DNA of 64,000 bases, from contig BQMF02000099.1 in assembly GCA_027922465.2 (NCBI GenBank), positions 744,001-808,000 of the forward strand, read 5' to 3'. The stretch's first letter is position 1. Each line of letters opens with the position of its first letter. The stretch comes from Turritopsis dohrnii. Lineage: Eukaryota; Cnidaria; Hydrozoa; Anthoathecata; Oceaniidae. Made by a program: the position numbers and the translations under genes. Below are positions 11,705 through 25,084 of the stretch, piece after piece. A model generated the notes under the pieces. It was given only the letters and a program-made list of their open reading frames with translations. It was not told the DNA's origin and searched no databases.

Positions 11705-14700
11705 TCAACAACTATTCTCGTTTTGAATTTCACTTGAACTTTTCGATGGTTGTTCTTCCGACTTCATTGGCAGCACTTGAGAATCACGTTTCTCCAAGCT
11801 ATCGTTTTGAATTGCCTGTTCCTTCGCTTGCCCTTCATCGGGTATCGTTTGAAACGTTGGGTTCAACAACAAACTGTCGTTAACATTTTCGCCAGTGTTG
11901 ACGTCAGAAACTTCGCCAGTGTTGACGTCAGAAACTTCGCCACTGTCGACTCGGATAACGTTCATGTCGGTCACTTCCTCTGAAACTTTATCTCTGGCTT
12001 CATCTGTTGTAACTTCAAGTTGTGGTTGCACGCCAGCGTGGTCGTCTCCACCGTTGATTTTCAACATCACAATGGTTTCTCCATTCTCGTCAACTTGCTC
12101 AACGACTTCTTTGTACTCACCGTCTTGCCCTTCTTCTTCATTGGATTCATCAGCGCTTTTCGTCACAAACAGCTCTTTTGTCAGACGTCTTTGGGAACGT
12201 CTCACGTCATACTTCCCTGACGAATCAGAATCGTCAGCTGAGTCATTTGATTGAATTTGACGCAACTGTTTTCGTAACTTCTCTTTGGCTTTTAATGTAG
12301 CTTTCCGCTTTTCAGCACCTTTATTAGCGGTTATACACTTCTTAGCATGAACCTGCAAACAACTTTTCCATTTAAAGAACTTCTTACATCTTCTACACTG
12401 ATGTTGTTGCTGGTGTCGATTGGCCTGGTGAATGACAGTGTGACGTGCCAACCGGGACTCAGTATGAAAGGTTTTCTTGCAAACATCGCATTCGTGTGAA
12501 CCAGACACCTTCATGAATATGCGACCGCATTTATGGTCTTCCAGGTGACGCTCCATACTGGCTATCATACGAAAATCTCGTTTTCGACACAACTTGCATC
12601 TCATCAGGATATTTCCAGTCTTTTCGTCCACGACTTTCTCGACGCGATCGCTAAGTTTATCGAGTGCATCTTCAGTCAACGAATCAACTTTTCCTTTTCT
12701 TAATCTTGCTTCACGCTCCTCCTCGGTTTCGTTTTCGTGAGACTGCATATGAGCATCTAATCGACCCTAGAACCAATTTTCACCATGTTAAGAATAGCTT
12801 AAAGCATCAAAGTCGAACCTGGAAAAGGTCACTATGGAAAAGGGCAGTCTCTATGCTTGTAACTATTGTTATTATAGTAGTCTCTGTGAAAAATGTTGCA
12901 AAAGGTTTCTTACCTTGTATGCAAAATCTTTTCCACATATCTGGCAGATGTAGTCATATCGATAGTCAGCCACTAGTTCTTTATGATAAATCTCCAAATG
13001 CTTTCGGAAATACTGGCGTTCAGGAAATTCCTTATCACAAGCCGGACACTTGATTTTATCCTTGGCATCTGTATGGATGTTCACATGGGCATTCAAGTGC
13101 TGCTTCCGTTTGAAACTAGCACCGCATGTTTCACAGACATGGTCGCGTGTACCTGAATGTCTCATGCTGTGAATGTAAACAGAGAAAGCTGTATGCAGTG
13201 TTTGCTTACATACGTTACATTTACTCACTTCGTTCTTATGCTCCCCTAGACAGTGGTCTTTCAGCTCTGCTTGCACCTTGAAATTCTTGTGGCATACATC
13301 ACAGCGGTAATTTCGCTCCTTCTTATGGGTGTCCATATGCTTATGGAGATGTGATCTTCTCTTGCATGTTAGGCCACACACTTTACAAACATAATTACGG
13401 TTGTCTGAATGGGTAATCATATGGGCTTTCAGTTGTCGTCGGAAGACAAACCGTTGCTGGCATATTCCACAAACATACTCGCCAACATTCTTGAAATGAA
13501 CTCCAAATTGATGCTCCCTTAACTTTTTTCTGTTTGATATGATTTTTAAGCAGAAGAAGCATGTTTGCGGCAACTTAGAAGTCCCATTCGGAAATCTGAC
13601 ACGCTTTTTTCGAAATGAACTCAAAGTCTCTCTGGCCTGAGCTTCAAGTTCCTCAACAGAGGCAACAGTGTTTTCAATGTTGACTAAATCAAACCCCTCC
13701 AAGTTGATTGTCCTGCTCTTTGAGGAGCGTCGTGAATTTGGTGATAAAAGTTTTGGTGTAGTGCTAGATGATTGACTAGATTCTTGTAGGCTAATGTCAA
13801 TTGTGGTATCTTGACTAGGCAGATTGAGATCTATGCCGGTGTTTATTTCAGCACTAAGTACTGCTTCCTTAAGGATGTCAGTACTAGGGGTAACATTTTG
13901 GTTCACAGCATTTTGGGATCGATGTTGGGGTACTTGATTTGTGATGGAATGACTGGACTTGTCAATATGAATATTTGGTGTACTCAAATCGACAGAATCC
14001 GATTGAAGTGCGCTTAAGAAACTTTCACTGTTGGTATCTTTTCTAGGCTTTATGATGTCTGTTGGCGTGGGAGTACTGCTGGCTGATTGGCTCGTAGTTA
14101 GGTCATTCTGATTACGCCAAAAAGCCTCAATGAGATTTTGATACTGCAACAACTGATGTTCTGCTAGCCATGTGTCCTGCCAGTGGACTTTGTAATATCG
14201 TACGCCCTCCTAATGATGTAAAGAATTAATAGATTAGAAGAAAAAGTAATAGATTGGAAAAATGACAACACTAATTCTGTTATAATATTATTTCTCACAT
14301 TGACAAACTGTCAAATTCACTCTTTTAAAATAAGAAAGTTGCAACCCATACACACTACTACAATCCTTTTTTCCTATCTTTGTGACTTAAACCAGTATGT
14401 TATTGATGTAGTGACATAGAAAAATATGAATAGAATTTGATGTTATAAATATCAAAGGTTAACAGTGGTGTGTAAGAAATTAACCATCATGTTCATATCC
14501 GATACATATAATAGTCCAGTCGTGGAACTGAATTATACCCCTATCCATGGTCTCAAAATCATTATATTCGTTATTTCTTTCAATATTTGATTGCTCCAAC
14601 TATGTCAGAAGGTTTGAAAAGGGAAGTTCAATGTAAAGGCATTTTGCACAAGTATGGTATCGAGGTATTCTTGCTTGGATGCTTATAGTAACTGACTACC

Positions 14701-17700
14701 GCACTTTGCACGGCACACATCCTGCTTGTTGAACAGATCAGACGTTTTCACTGTCTTGTTACAAACTGTACACTTGGGTGCGTTGAAAGCAGGTCCAGGA
14801 TTTCATTCTACATCGCCAGATACTATCATGTTTAATTACAATACGGGTGATTAAGCTTTTTAAAAGGAATATCAGAAACTGTCTACCAGATGGTTTCCAA
14901 ATGGTTGTGATATACAATACTTGTGTGATATACAATGATTGACAAGTGCCCAATTCACTCTCACCCCAATCTCAATTGAAATTTATGCATTGTATCGATT
15001 AATACTTGATATATATCAGAACCTTATAGGTTTAATAAAAAATTTAATAGAAGCTTAAAAAAAATAAAAATAAAAAGAATTCATTATAAGTGTATATAAC
15101 TACCTACAGTTGATTTTCAGACCATGATTCTTTAGTATAAAATGATCAGCTTAAAAAATACTACAAAATCAATGTTTAGTGTTTAAATTTTTTCCTCTAT
15201 GTGAGATGCCTACCATCATGGATTTTAAGTCTTTCCCAAGTTCAGAACATGGGGGCTTTTTTTGGGTACTTCAGGACATGAATCTGAGTCACTGTGTCAA
15301 ATTTCAACTTGTTACTAATTTTTTCCATCTTAAAACTCTTAACGACTGGACTATAAATTTTATTACCAGCAATATATATTTTTTGGTTTGACTAAAAGTA
15401 ACAATTTTGTAGTTCAATTTCGTAACTAAACTAAACTAAAATTGATCCTAAATTCTTGTGGCATGTATTTTGTACAAAAAATAATAAGGTAAAAAAAATG
15501 CACACTCAATATTTAAAATAGAACAAAATCAAACCAGTTTCTGTCATAGAACAATTTTATTTCGAACAAAACTGATTTCTTTTTATTTTATGCATTTTCT
15601 GAGACATGTTATTCATTTAAAACATCTTGACTGCCACAGAGAGATTCATTAACTGAATTTTAGAAATTTTGGAAAACACGAAAAATTGCTTCCCAAATTT
15701 TTCAGCCTGTATTTTTGGAAGTTGAACAATCATGAAAAAACAATGTCATGTGTATTGTGATTTTTTTTCAACGAATTTCTCAGTATAAACAAGTTCTATA
15801 TAAAACTAAGTTTTATAACATTATCAACTGAAACATTAGTTATGCATATATGCATTGTATATTAAAAGTTTTTTTAAGTATCATTTTTTCACTGCTACAA
15901 AGGTATCTTCAACTGAACACAGGAAAATCAGGTTAAAAATTTGATTAATATATTTCAAGATACAAATTAATGCTATAAAAACCAAAATTCAGCACACTGA
16001 ATCTGCGGCAAAAAATGCACAATTATGAAAAATCGGGGTGTTAATATAAACGAGCCAATGAAGACAAGACACAAACCCATAAAAAGGATTGTGAATTATG
16101 AGGTATCAAGGGATATAAAGTGATTACACACTCATTTTTACAAGAACAATTTATTACGTATGTAACAACACAAACCAGAGATTTGAAATATAAACAAGCT
16201 TTTAGCATAAATTGAGGTTAAGATCATTGTTTAATAAAATTAAGAAAAGCCTGATTCAAGATTCAAGATGTGAATTCTCTTGAAATTTTCTCTAAAGCTA
16301 TTGGTAAACAGTTGGTATATATATTGTTTTTACTTATCGTTGTTTCATTTATCACCTAAATAAATGTGCAAGTTATAGTACTTAAAGGCTATAATTTTTT
16401 AATATTTCTTTCACTATCACACTACATTACAAATTCATCTACAAGATAGAAACAAGAACAGGACTTGCAGCAAAAGTGCTGCAAAAGTGCTGCCAGAAGT
16501 TCCGTAAATAAGAATAAGACAAGGATGAAAGGAGGAGGAGCAAACACAATTATTCCATCATTGTAGGTATTGAAGTATATAACTTTTTGAAAATATTATT
16601 TCAATTATGCTAAATTGTCCTAGTATCACAAGTTCAGGGCATTCCATGAGATATGCCCATGGCCACACAGGCTCAGATTTTTTGAAGTGAAAATGCTACT
16701 CATAAACTCCTAAAAATGTTTTGTTCATCTCACAAAATAAAGTATCTGTTGTTAACCGTCGTTGACAAGGTATAGTATCCATACTGATAACAAATCAATA
16801 AGTCATGTCTTTTTTTTTTTTTTTTTTGACATCGTGTCTATTTTAAATTACTCATATTCATTGCCTATTAATTTTTGTAAAAACAGATGTTTAGAAAATC
16901 TTTTAAAAAATGCTTGTTGGTGGAAATTAGAGCACTAAAGTCATATTGAAAACAAAATGTAAATCTCTTTTCATGATTATTTTTGTTATTGCTAAAATTT
17001 ATGATTTTAAAATCCTTCAATTTTTATTTCCAAATTGAAGGAATGCACTTTCAGTACCAATGAATATCATCTTAACAACATCATATTTCACAAATTCTGA
17101 TTGCACCTTTCTTCAACAGCTCAATTAAAAGTTGAAAAGTGTTACAGTAATGCGTTGATGTTTATTGACCATTAAGCAAAACAAAGGGAAGCAGCTTAAT
17201 TGTTTTTTATTGTTAAAACGATGTGAAATAAAAAAAGTCACACAGATCCCAAAGCGCAAATAACAGTTTCCCAAAAGATAATTAAAAAGATCGTTGAATG
17301 TGATGTGTTTAAAAAATTGTTCCACTATCATTGCCCCCGTTTTTTGTTGAAAGTTGGAGATTTGATGTTTCACATAAAATCGCTACTGAGGGGTACTTCG
17401 GGTCCCATATCTTCTGAACGACCCATCAGCTTGCCCTCAAACTTTATAGCTTTCTTTACCTAAGGCAGGGCTACCACTGGTGTAAAAATGAAAGTTATAG
17501 CTTAAGTAGAAAAAAAGCTTTATTTTTTAAATCGCAAATTTAACCGCTAAAAATTGCGAATTTTTCAACCAAAAATATATTCAAATATAGTGCTTTTAAT
17601 TATCTAAAACATGCAAAAAAAATGTTTGGAATCAGAAGTGGCTATCAAAAGTTATGAGGTAATTTGTTTCCACTGCCAATTATATTGAGACAGACTTTAA

Positions 17701-20360
17701 CTCATGTTCCTTGTGAAAAATTTTAATTTGAAAAGTAACTTACCTGAGACAGACAAAAAACAAGCGAAAAAAAGATGAACAATGGAAATACAGTTGAATC
17801 ATCTACTTACTCAACATTGGGGAAAGGGAGAAATTATAGGAAACAAGATCAAGGGATGACATTTTGTCCCATGAAATAAGAACCGGAAGTAGTAGACAGG
17901 CATACATTGAATTGAATGAGCGTCACTGATTGCACAAACAAAAAGATTAAACGTTACTTTCTATTTATGAGCAACCTCATTGAAAGTATATAGAAAATAA
18001 AGCCAACTCTCATTCAACATTTGTGACTGTTTGAGGGAAAATCATAAGTGATAAGTGATAATTACTGATTAAGTAATTTATAAGAAATTTATCAGTAATA
18101 ACCGATAAATACTGATAAATAATCAGTATTGTTTAGGTAGAGCCTCAAATCACATACGTTATCACATACCACAGCTCAGAAAACATAGTGTGTCCCTAGT
18201 CTCCAGGGTACAGTCAAATTATTTAAAGGTTTGTGTTTAAGTTTAGTTTTGATAAGTTTTGGAGTTAGTCTTAATGCAGTATAGATTACTAATTGATGTG
18301 GTTTGTACAAAACAATATACTTTATGCACTCTGGTTAACATCAATAGAAACAATACACACTTTTTTAAGAACCAGTAAAATCTGACCTGAGGCTGACTGT
18401 TGTTATTTTTTTAGCCTTTTCAGCCTGATGTGTTCTTATTTTGTTTTTTGGCTTTAAGAATAGTTTCACATTTCAGCCTTACTTTTTCATTATTTATAGA
18501 ACTTCCAGTAAAATAAAAATTCATTTCTTAGAAACACCTTGTAGAAAAAGTTTGCTCTTGTTTCCATCAATGATTCAAATTAATTTGTAATGTAGTGCAG
18601 TAGTGAAATAAATATATATATAAACGGTAGCCATTAGATAGCAACCCAATATGAGGGTGAACGTTTTTTAATAAGGCTGAACCATCATTAATATACTTTC
18701 GCCCATTCATTGCAGGTGAGAAAGAATCACCAAGTGAAAATAATAAACCTCTAAACTATTTAAAGCTGCATGGAAAAAAATTGTAAGAGAGTTCAAATCC
18801 TGAACTGTTCTTATTTTACAAGAAAATTGAGGCCCAGACTGTTTCTTATTTTTTAAACATGGATGTGAGCCTCTGGTTGTTCTTGTTTATGAATTATGGT
18901 TCTGATAGTTCTGATAAACAGAGAGTGTCAGATAAAAAAAACATCTCTAATCACTTTTTGTCAAGCCATGACATTTGAAACACAAACTAAAATAGTAAAG
19001 GATAGTCTCTAACCTCTAAACACATGTTTGTGTTTTTATGAAATATCTCAGAAACTTTCATTTTTTCTCCTATAGGAGTATACATTTTCTGAAAGCTAAA
19101 TAAAATTTCTATCAATCTATCACATTAATTTTAATAAATAATCAACTCAAACAAGAAAAAAATTATCGAACCAATTGGACTTTCCCCGCGCTATTCGAGC
19201 TGCAAGTCCCCTCAGCCTCATCCGTTTCTTGTGAAATTTACATCTATGTGATCCTCATCATATCGCTAACAAAAGGTTGCCTAACTTTTCTTTAAAAATC
19301 AGTTTAATCATTGTTAACATCCTAACACCATATTTACGCATGGTCTGTCTTGTTTATTCGTAGATTTCTCAGCTACTACTAAATATTAGACAAAAGTGAG
19401 GCAACTTTTTTTCCCCTATGATCCCATTGGTTTGAATAAACGTCGTTCCTTTGACATTGATTGATGTTTAAGGGACTAGGAGCTTGGCAAAGTCAGAATA
19501 ACATCTAAAAAAACGTTATCGAGATTTCAACGATTTTAGTTTTTTCAAAGATCAAACGTGTTTACATATTATCTCAATAGAATATAGTGAATGACGCATG
19601 ACTGAAAGAAAACTACGAATAAAGATCAGCAACGTTTATTGAATCTTTGAAATAGATCACCATGTTTGAACAAAAGATACTTGTTTAAAAAATGCTGAGT
19701 AGAACACAAAATGGGAGTTTTTTGGAAAAAGTGCTTCTAAACTTAAATTTTTGACTCCAGAAACTTAATCTATGATAAAAATTACATTGGAAACACTAAA
19801 AAACATTTTTGAGCAAATAGGTTAGAGACTATCCTTGCTACTAACACTTCCTGTACTTCTTTCTGAAATTATACCAGGTAAATTTTCAATGTTTTAGTTG
19901 CCATATGTACATAGAAAAATCCTATGCATATACCCAGTTATCATATCCCTTACCAATAATGACAAGGTATTCCGCAATTGACAGATGAATGATTCTCGCT
20001 CCTCCCTCCTTCTCTCTCCTCTTCACTAAATCCACTATTATAACTAAATAGAGGATTTGCCTTTGCATCACCAGAGTAATGAATTGCAGAAAGCCTGAAA
20101 GTTTAAATATGATGCAACACGCTCAAGCTACAAAAATTATTTACACAGGTAAAGATGTTCTCTCATCAGCAGGAAGCAAACGATCAAGGTGCATTCTTAC
20201 TTACCGGACTAATAGAAAACTGACTGACACGTTCAGGAATAAATTGCACATTAGAGAAAAGGCTTCCTGGACTTCTGAAAAAGAATTCGTTATGTAAAGC
20301 ACTGGGATATAAAGCACGAAAAGTAGCAGGATCAAGAAAAGCCAATCTATCCGCGGCCAT
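11705..20360 (-). CDS. Chromodomain and C2H2 zinc-finger protein
   Basis: Three coding exons on the minus strand: 20360-20205, 14209-12914, 12766-11705, all phase 0, giving about 837 aa. The first exon (MAADRLAF..., 52 codons) ends at a good GTAAGT donor. Joined to exon 2 it completes a chromodomain-like fold: FIPERV in exon 1, then RYYKVHWQDTW and LIEAFW in exon 2. After a Ser/Thr-rich linker come about 11 C2H2 fingers. Seven lie in exon 2, one (CQICGKDF...HMQSH) is split exactly across the exon 2/3 junction, and the last (CRRCKKFF...) ends in Cys. The tail is acidic and contains a duplicated 8-residue unit (EVSDVNTG). Likely a nuclear DNA- or chromatin-binding regulator. Exons 2 and 3 are certain. 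Exon 1 rests on the phase match and on completing the domain across a 6 kb intron. No orthologue is named. Confidence 0.85.
14210..20204 (-). other. Large first intron of the zinc-finger gene
   Basis: About 6 kb, AT-rich, with long homopolymer T (16807-16827) and TA runs (18611-18622). I see no gene and no clear TIR element in it; the few open frames are short and unsupported. Confidence 0.55.
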
Positions 20361-21245
20361 CTTTGTTGTGCAGGCTTCAAAAACTTGAAATGAATGTCGT
20401 AAAGTTCGGGATACGACAAGACCCCGCCGGAATGAAATGCTGCGCACGAACTTTAGTGTGTTGGCTATATGTGTGGCTGATAGATATATTGAATGGTGGT
20501 AAAAAGCTTTATTGTCTAAGCAATCAATGAATCTGTCCTATACAACTGTACCCATTTTTCAGAAAGTTCACACCAAATGATTATCCTGTCGTAAACTCTC
20601 TCCCAGGTCCTTCTTAATATAAATCATGACGCCCCCTCCCAGGGTGGGGGCGCAGGTGAAAAGTCGTATGCGATTTTTTAAGATATAAGATACATATATT
20701 TTCAACTGTAAGATAATACAATTATTTTCCGTGACAAATAGTCGTAAGAGAATAATATGAAGATACTATAGAGTTCAGAGAACTTGTAGAAGACCTTTGT
20801 TGGTCTTATCATCAAGAACCGTCTGCTGCTCATTATTTGCTATGTTATCAAATGTACAGACTTCAAAATATCAAGTTTTATTTGAATGAAAATATAAATC
20901 AGTCACTGCCACTACAATCAAAAATTAGGAATGGTGCAAAATGAATCACGGTGGTTATATCTTTCTTGAAATGGAAGATGACACCCTTGATAAAATATAT
21001 AGCAGCAAATCTGTTGGAATAGTAAACGACTTCACTTTTCTATCCTACGCACTTTTCTTTTTTTCATTTTATATCATCACTTCTTGAGACAAACTCTCCA
21101 TTCGTTTGGAACACCTAATCTGTTATTCTTGTCTTGGCTCTTCTCGAAGAGCTTAGTGATATGTTAACTAAAGCTAATATAAAGTCCCCCCGCGTGTGCC
21201 GATATTTGTCTGTACATTTGGCTTATTAAGATTACCATGGATATA
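20361..21245. other. Left part of the divergent intergenic region
   Basis: Holds the promoter of the zinc-finger gene at the left. A GC-rich palindromic spot (CCCCCTCCCAGGGTGGGGG, 20633-20651) stands out. No gene was seen. Confidence 0.4.
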
Positions 21246-21249
21246 GATA

Positions 21250-22145
21250 CTGTATTTCCTCTTTTAAGCGCCCCCTTCTTTTAAGCGCCTTCCTCTAATA
21301 AGCACTCTCCTAAGTTTAAAATTAATTTAAAAAGCACCCTGGCGGTTATTAGAAAATAACAAATTGTCCTCAACCTAGATCCAGTCGCTCTAGCTCAGTA
21401 ATATCGGGAAATCGGGATTCAATGCATTTTTTATTAGCACGAGAGGAAGAGGTTTGTAGCTTAGTTTAATTTTTTCCTCAGATAATGGATTAATTACAAC
21501 TAGAATAATACTAAAAACAAAAGCCAGAAATATGCACGACATCCTCCACTAAAATTGAATGTTCATCAATCGCACCTAGTTTCAATTTGGTTTCAAGCGT
21601 GGACAGATCTTGACCGTGATACCATCGAGAAATTCCGTTGCTGTGCTTCCAACAATAGCAAATGATGTTGTTGTATTACAGATACGGTAACCTTACTTAG
21701 TTACCGGTTACTCATACCATAGAAAAACGTATTTCTATGGTTATACATGTTAGCTCAAAGTACGACCCAAACTGCAGCAAATTGGCGATGTTATGGTCGA
21801 TCAGGTGAATTGTCAGGAAAAATTTGCCGAGAAGGAAGACTTTGTACTTCTCATGAAATTAAGAGTTTTTTAAAATTCTCTCAGTCACAGTGCTACTTTT
21901 TTCATCTTTCGACTTTAAGGCGTGTGCTTAATCACAATGCAACATTTCATCAAATTGACCATCGAGTTTAAAACAGATCGCATGCTCAACCCAGAGAAAT
22001 CTTTGAATAACGTAGTTGTTTATTACTCCCTTCTTCATAACAATAGAAAGTTGTTAGATAAGATAAGTGTCGAGATCTCATCTCATCTCAGTGGACGGGT
22101 GTTTAAGAGAGAGGGCGTTTAATGGCCATAAAGCCGAGGATATAA
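21250..22145. mobile_element. TA-type element with AAGCGCCC ends, copy 1
   Basis: Begins TGTATTTCCTCTTTTAAGCG and ends in the inverse type (AGAGGGCGTTTAATGGCC...GAGGATATA). Its interior (about 21375-21690) aligns with that of the shorter copy at 27433-27901, for example GATCCAGTCG, GGGATTCA.TGCATTTTTTATTA and TTGCTGTGCTT. There is no intact transposase frame. The family has more GC-rich relatives at 37673-38143 and 54492-55117. Confidence 0.6.
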
Positions 22146-22287
22146 TTAAGTGATCCAATGTAACCCCTCCTTCTCATTAAATCAGTCTTTTAAGGAGGAA
22201 TTCCTCTTACTAACTATATACAACTCAAAATAACTCGCTTCACTCATTCCAACGATTTAAAGGAACGATAACTTATAATTATTTCGT

Positions 22288-22352
22288 TTACATTGATGTG
22301 TTGATGTGCTGATGTTGATGTGTTTACATTGATGTGTTGATGTGTTGATGCT
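22288..22352. repeat. TTGATGTG tandem repeat
   Basis: The unit ACATTGATGTGTTGATGTG with short variants is repeated about three times just upstream of the first galactosyltransferase exon. Confidence 0.7.
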
Positions 22353-22402
22353 TCTTTCCTATTCTCATTTCTTTTTTAGAGTTTAATAAGATATCCTTCA
22401 AC

Positions 22403-24318
22403 ATGCGATTACGAATCAAGAGATTTTTATTCATCATCACTTTCTTGATAGTATTGACAACACTTGGATTGCACAAGCTCGTTGCCTACCATGTCTACAG
22501 AGTGCTATCGCAGATTATGTATATGAACGGGTAGGTACTGTTTCCGTGACATACTTTAAATGCGAAAACATTTGCGGCGAATGACAGTTTTCGAGACAAA
22601 ATTTGTGCAAACAATCTAATTAAAAAAGGTCAATTTTTGATTGAAAAAAACTTTCACAACTAAAACACGGATTTGAAGAGCATTTTAATGGTTCTTCAAC
22701 AAATTTATTCAACGTTTGATAGTAACAAAGAGATAAACATATTCACATGGAACTTTTAGCTGTAACTTTTAGTGTGAAAAAACGTTCTTTTGATTAAAAC
22801 ATGAAAGAGATCTTAACTTAAACCATATAATACAAGAAACACGAATTTAGAATTCTGTTTATAATTGAAGTCCCCTCCTCTCATTAGAATCGTTAATATA
22901 ACCATCATAACCATTCTTCATACAATTGGTGTCAAAATGTTGTAAACGGAAATTTCAAAGCTGTTTCTTTCAATTATTTTTCAGTTGAATTTCAAAATAT
23001 TTTTTACATCACTAGAAAGCACCTTTTCAACAGTTTTCACCTTGTATATTTTAGTGAAGAATGAAAAAGGGTTTTTTGATAAAATAAGGAAAATGTAACG
23101 GATCAGCATTAATGCCTTTCAACCATAAAGCATGATCGCATCTTATCCGTAGACACACATGTCAAAATACCATTGCGAAGGAATGTATTTCTATGGAAAT
23201 TTTCACACAATTTCAATGAAAATGCTCTTCGCCGTAGTGACTTTCACGACTTTTGCCAAATGGGATTAAACAAACACAATCTAAGAAGTAACGCAAAACA
23301 TTTATGATATTTTTCCATTTTAATTGCTTTTTGAATAAATGACTTCTGTTATCTCTACAGATATACAAAGCTATACGGATACATATTGCAAAATCCTGAT
23401 ACGTTTGATATCGATCCATTATACCGAGAACCTGATGGAATATCGGAAAACAATCGAATTTATTTGCTCATCCTTATAAGTTCAAGTCCTTACGATGATA
23501 AACATGCTGCACTTCGTCAGGCCATACGAAGTACATGGGGAAAATGCGACAGTTTAATCGAACAAATAAACCACAGTTTTCCATCTGTTGACAATGTTGA
23601 TAAGATTTCATGCAAGCTATTCTTTTACATGGGAAGAACCCGTTCTACTGCAACAAACAAACTAAACATTACAGATGAATTTGAAAGACATAATGATCTT
23701 GTGATCGGTGATTTTATTGATGATTATCACAATATGACACGGAAAATTCTATTCGCTTTTAAGTGGGCATCAGAACAGTTCGATGCAGAATATATATTGA
23801 AAGCAGATGATGACGTATTCGTGAACATTCCACACCTGATTCATCTGTTGCAGTTCAAATATACGAGTGTCAAAAATCTTTATGGCGGCCATGTTTTTTA
23901 TGGCAGTGTCGTCCGTGATTTCAATAGTAGGCATTATGTCAGTGAGAAAGAGCTTCCTGGTAATTGGTATCCACCATTTAATAAAGGTGCTGCAATGATA
24001 CTCTCTGGGCATTTGATCAAAAAACTTGTCAGTCTGTCCACGCAAGTGATACGGTTCCATATAGATGATGCATATATAGGCATACTGATGAATCAACTTG
24101 GAGTACTGCCTGTTCCAATAACTGAATTCTTGTTCGTCAGCTTGGGACCTTTTCTTGTGGATTCAATGAGCAATTGTGATCTAAAGACTTTTGCTGGCAT
24201 TGGTGACGGTCTGACTCCCCCTCATCTACATAACTTGCAAGCTATTATTGAATCCGAACCTCTTTGGTATTGTGTACAGTTTTGCGACCTCCTCTGCTAC
24301 ATTTTGTTTAAGTTTTGA
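22403..24318 (+). CDS. Beta-1,3-galactosyltransferase-like protein (GT31), copy 1
   Basis: Two exons, 22403-22530 and 23361-24318, giving 361 aa. Exon 1 encodes a short basic cytosolic end and a hydrophobic signal anchor (RFLFIITFLIVLTTLGL), so this is a type II Golgi/ER membrane protein. Exon 2 encodes the whole Galactosyl_T domain: RQAIRSTWGK (acceptor/donor-binding start), GDFIDDYHNMTRK, KADDDVFVN (the DXD metal and sugar-nucleotide site) and DDAYIGIL. The family transfers galactose, GalNAc or GlcNAc in beta-1,3 linkage to glycans; the exact donor and acceptor cannot be read from the sequence. The protein ends at CDLLCYILFKF, lacking the C-terminal hydrophobic segment and basic tail of the copy at 30254-32037. 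A 193-bp tract is identical between the copies. Confidence 0.92.
23158..23265. mobile_element. CCCAGTGGGC-type MITE copy in galactosyltransferase intron
   Basis: GCGAAGGAATGTATTTCTAT and GTAGTGACTTTCACGACTTT...GGGA match the family copy at 55841-55961. It lies within the intron of the first GT31 gene. Confidence 0.55.
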
Positions 24319-24630
24319 ATTTTTCAAGTATCTTTGCGTGTTTTGTGTTTGTTTTCTTATATTTTGTTCTATCTCCTATCTACCATTTAGCCTAAAATCG
24401 TAAAACAACCAGTGTTACAATGGTAGCAGTAGCATCTAGTTAATACTTTGTAGTTATTCATGTTAAACTCGAATGAAAAGCGTCTTTCACGGTGTTTATT
24501 GATTGACTACTATAACACAGAGAATTCATTACTTGATACAGAGAGTGAAACAACTGCATTACAAGTCCAAAAGAACAGTATTTTGCACCAATGAAGTAGG
24601 TCTATAGCTTGAAACCTAACGAGATACCTG

Positions 24631-24636
24631 AATAAA
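24631..24636 (+). terminator. Candidate poly(A) signal of GT31 copy 1
   Basis: AATAAA lies 313 bases after the stop. It is the nearest canonical signal I saw. Confidence 0.35.
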
Positions 24637-25084
24637 AGTCAAAGTTGCAGCAACTGATCTTTTTTAGCATAGGGTTGCCATTACACTGTGACGAAATGAG
24701 ACTGTCAAAAAGTTTTTTATGAAGAATCAATGAGTTCAAAGTGTCGGCAATATGATGCCACTCATTTGAAACGCCACCTGGTAGTGGTGTTAAGTTCAGA
24801 ATATTTATTGTTTCCGCAGCAAAACTACAAAATCTTGCTTTAAATCAGTGTTTTCATGGCCTTATCACAAGGAAGCTGAATTTTTCGACTGGATGTTCGA
24901 GTCTCACGAAAGTGCACCACATAAAATGAAGGAGATAAAATTTCCAATTTTCAAAGTGCAAGAATGAGCGCCGCGCCATTAATAAAATTTTCTATTTTCC
25001 TAGGTGTAATAGACCCTTTGTAAGATTTTTGATCTTTCCAAATGATTTCCAGTTACAAAGTAGCTCGCTTAGCTTCGCTAGCGA

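Noticed and set aside
11750..12254. Plus-strand proteins opposite the zinc-finger exon 3
   Set aside because: They are antisense shadows of the well-supported minus-strand coding exon.
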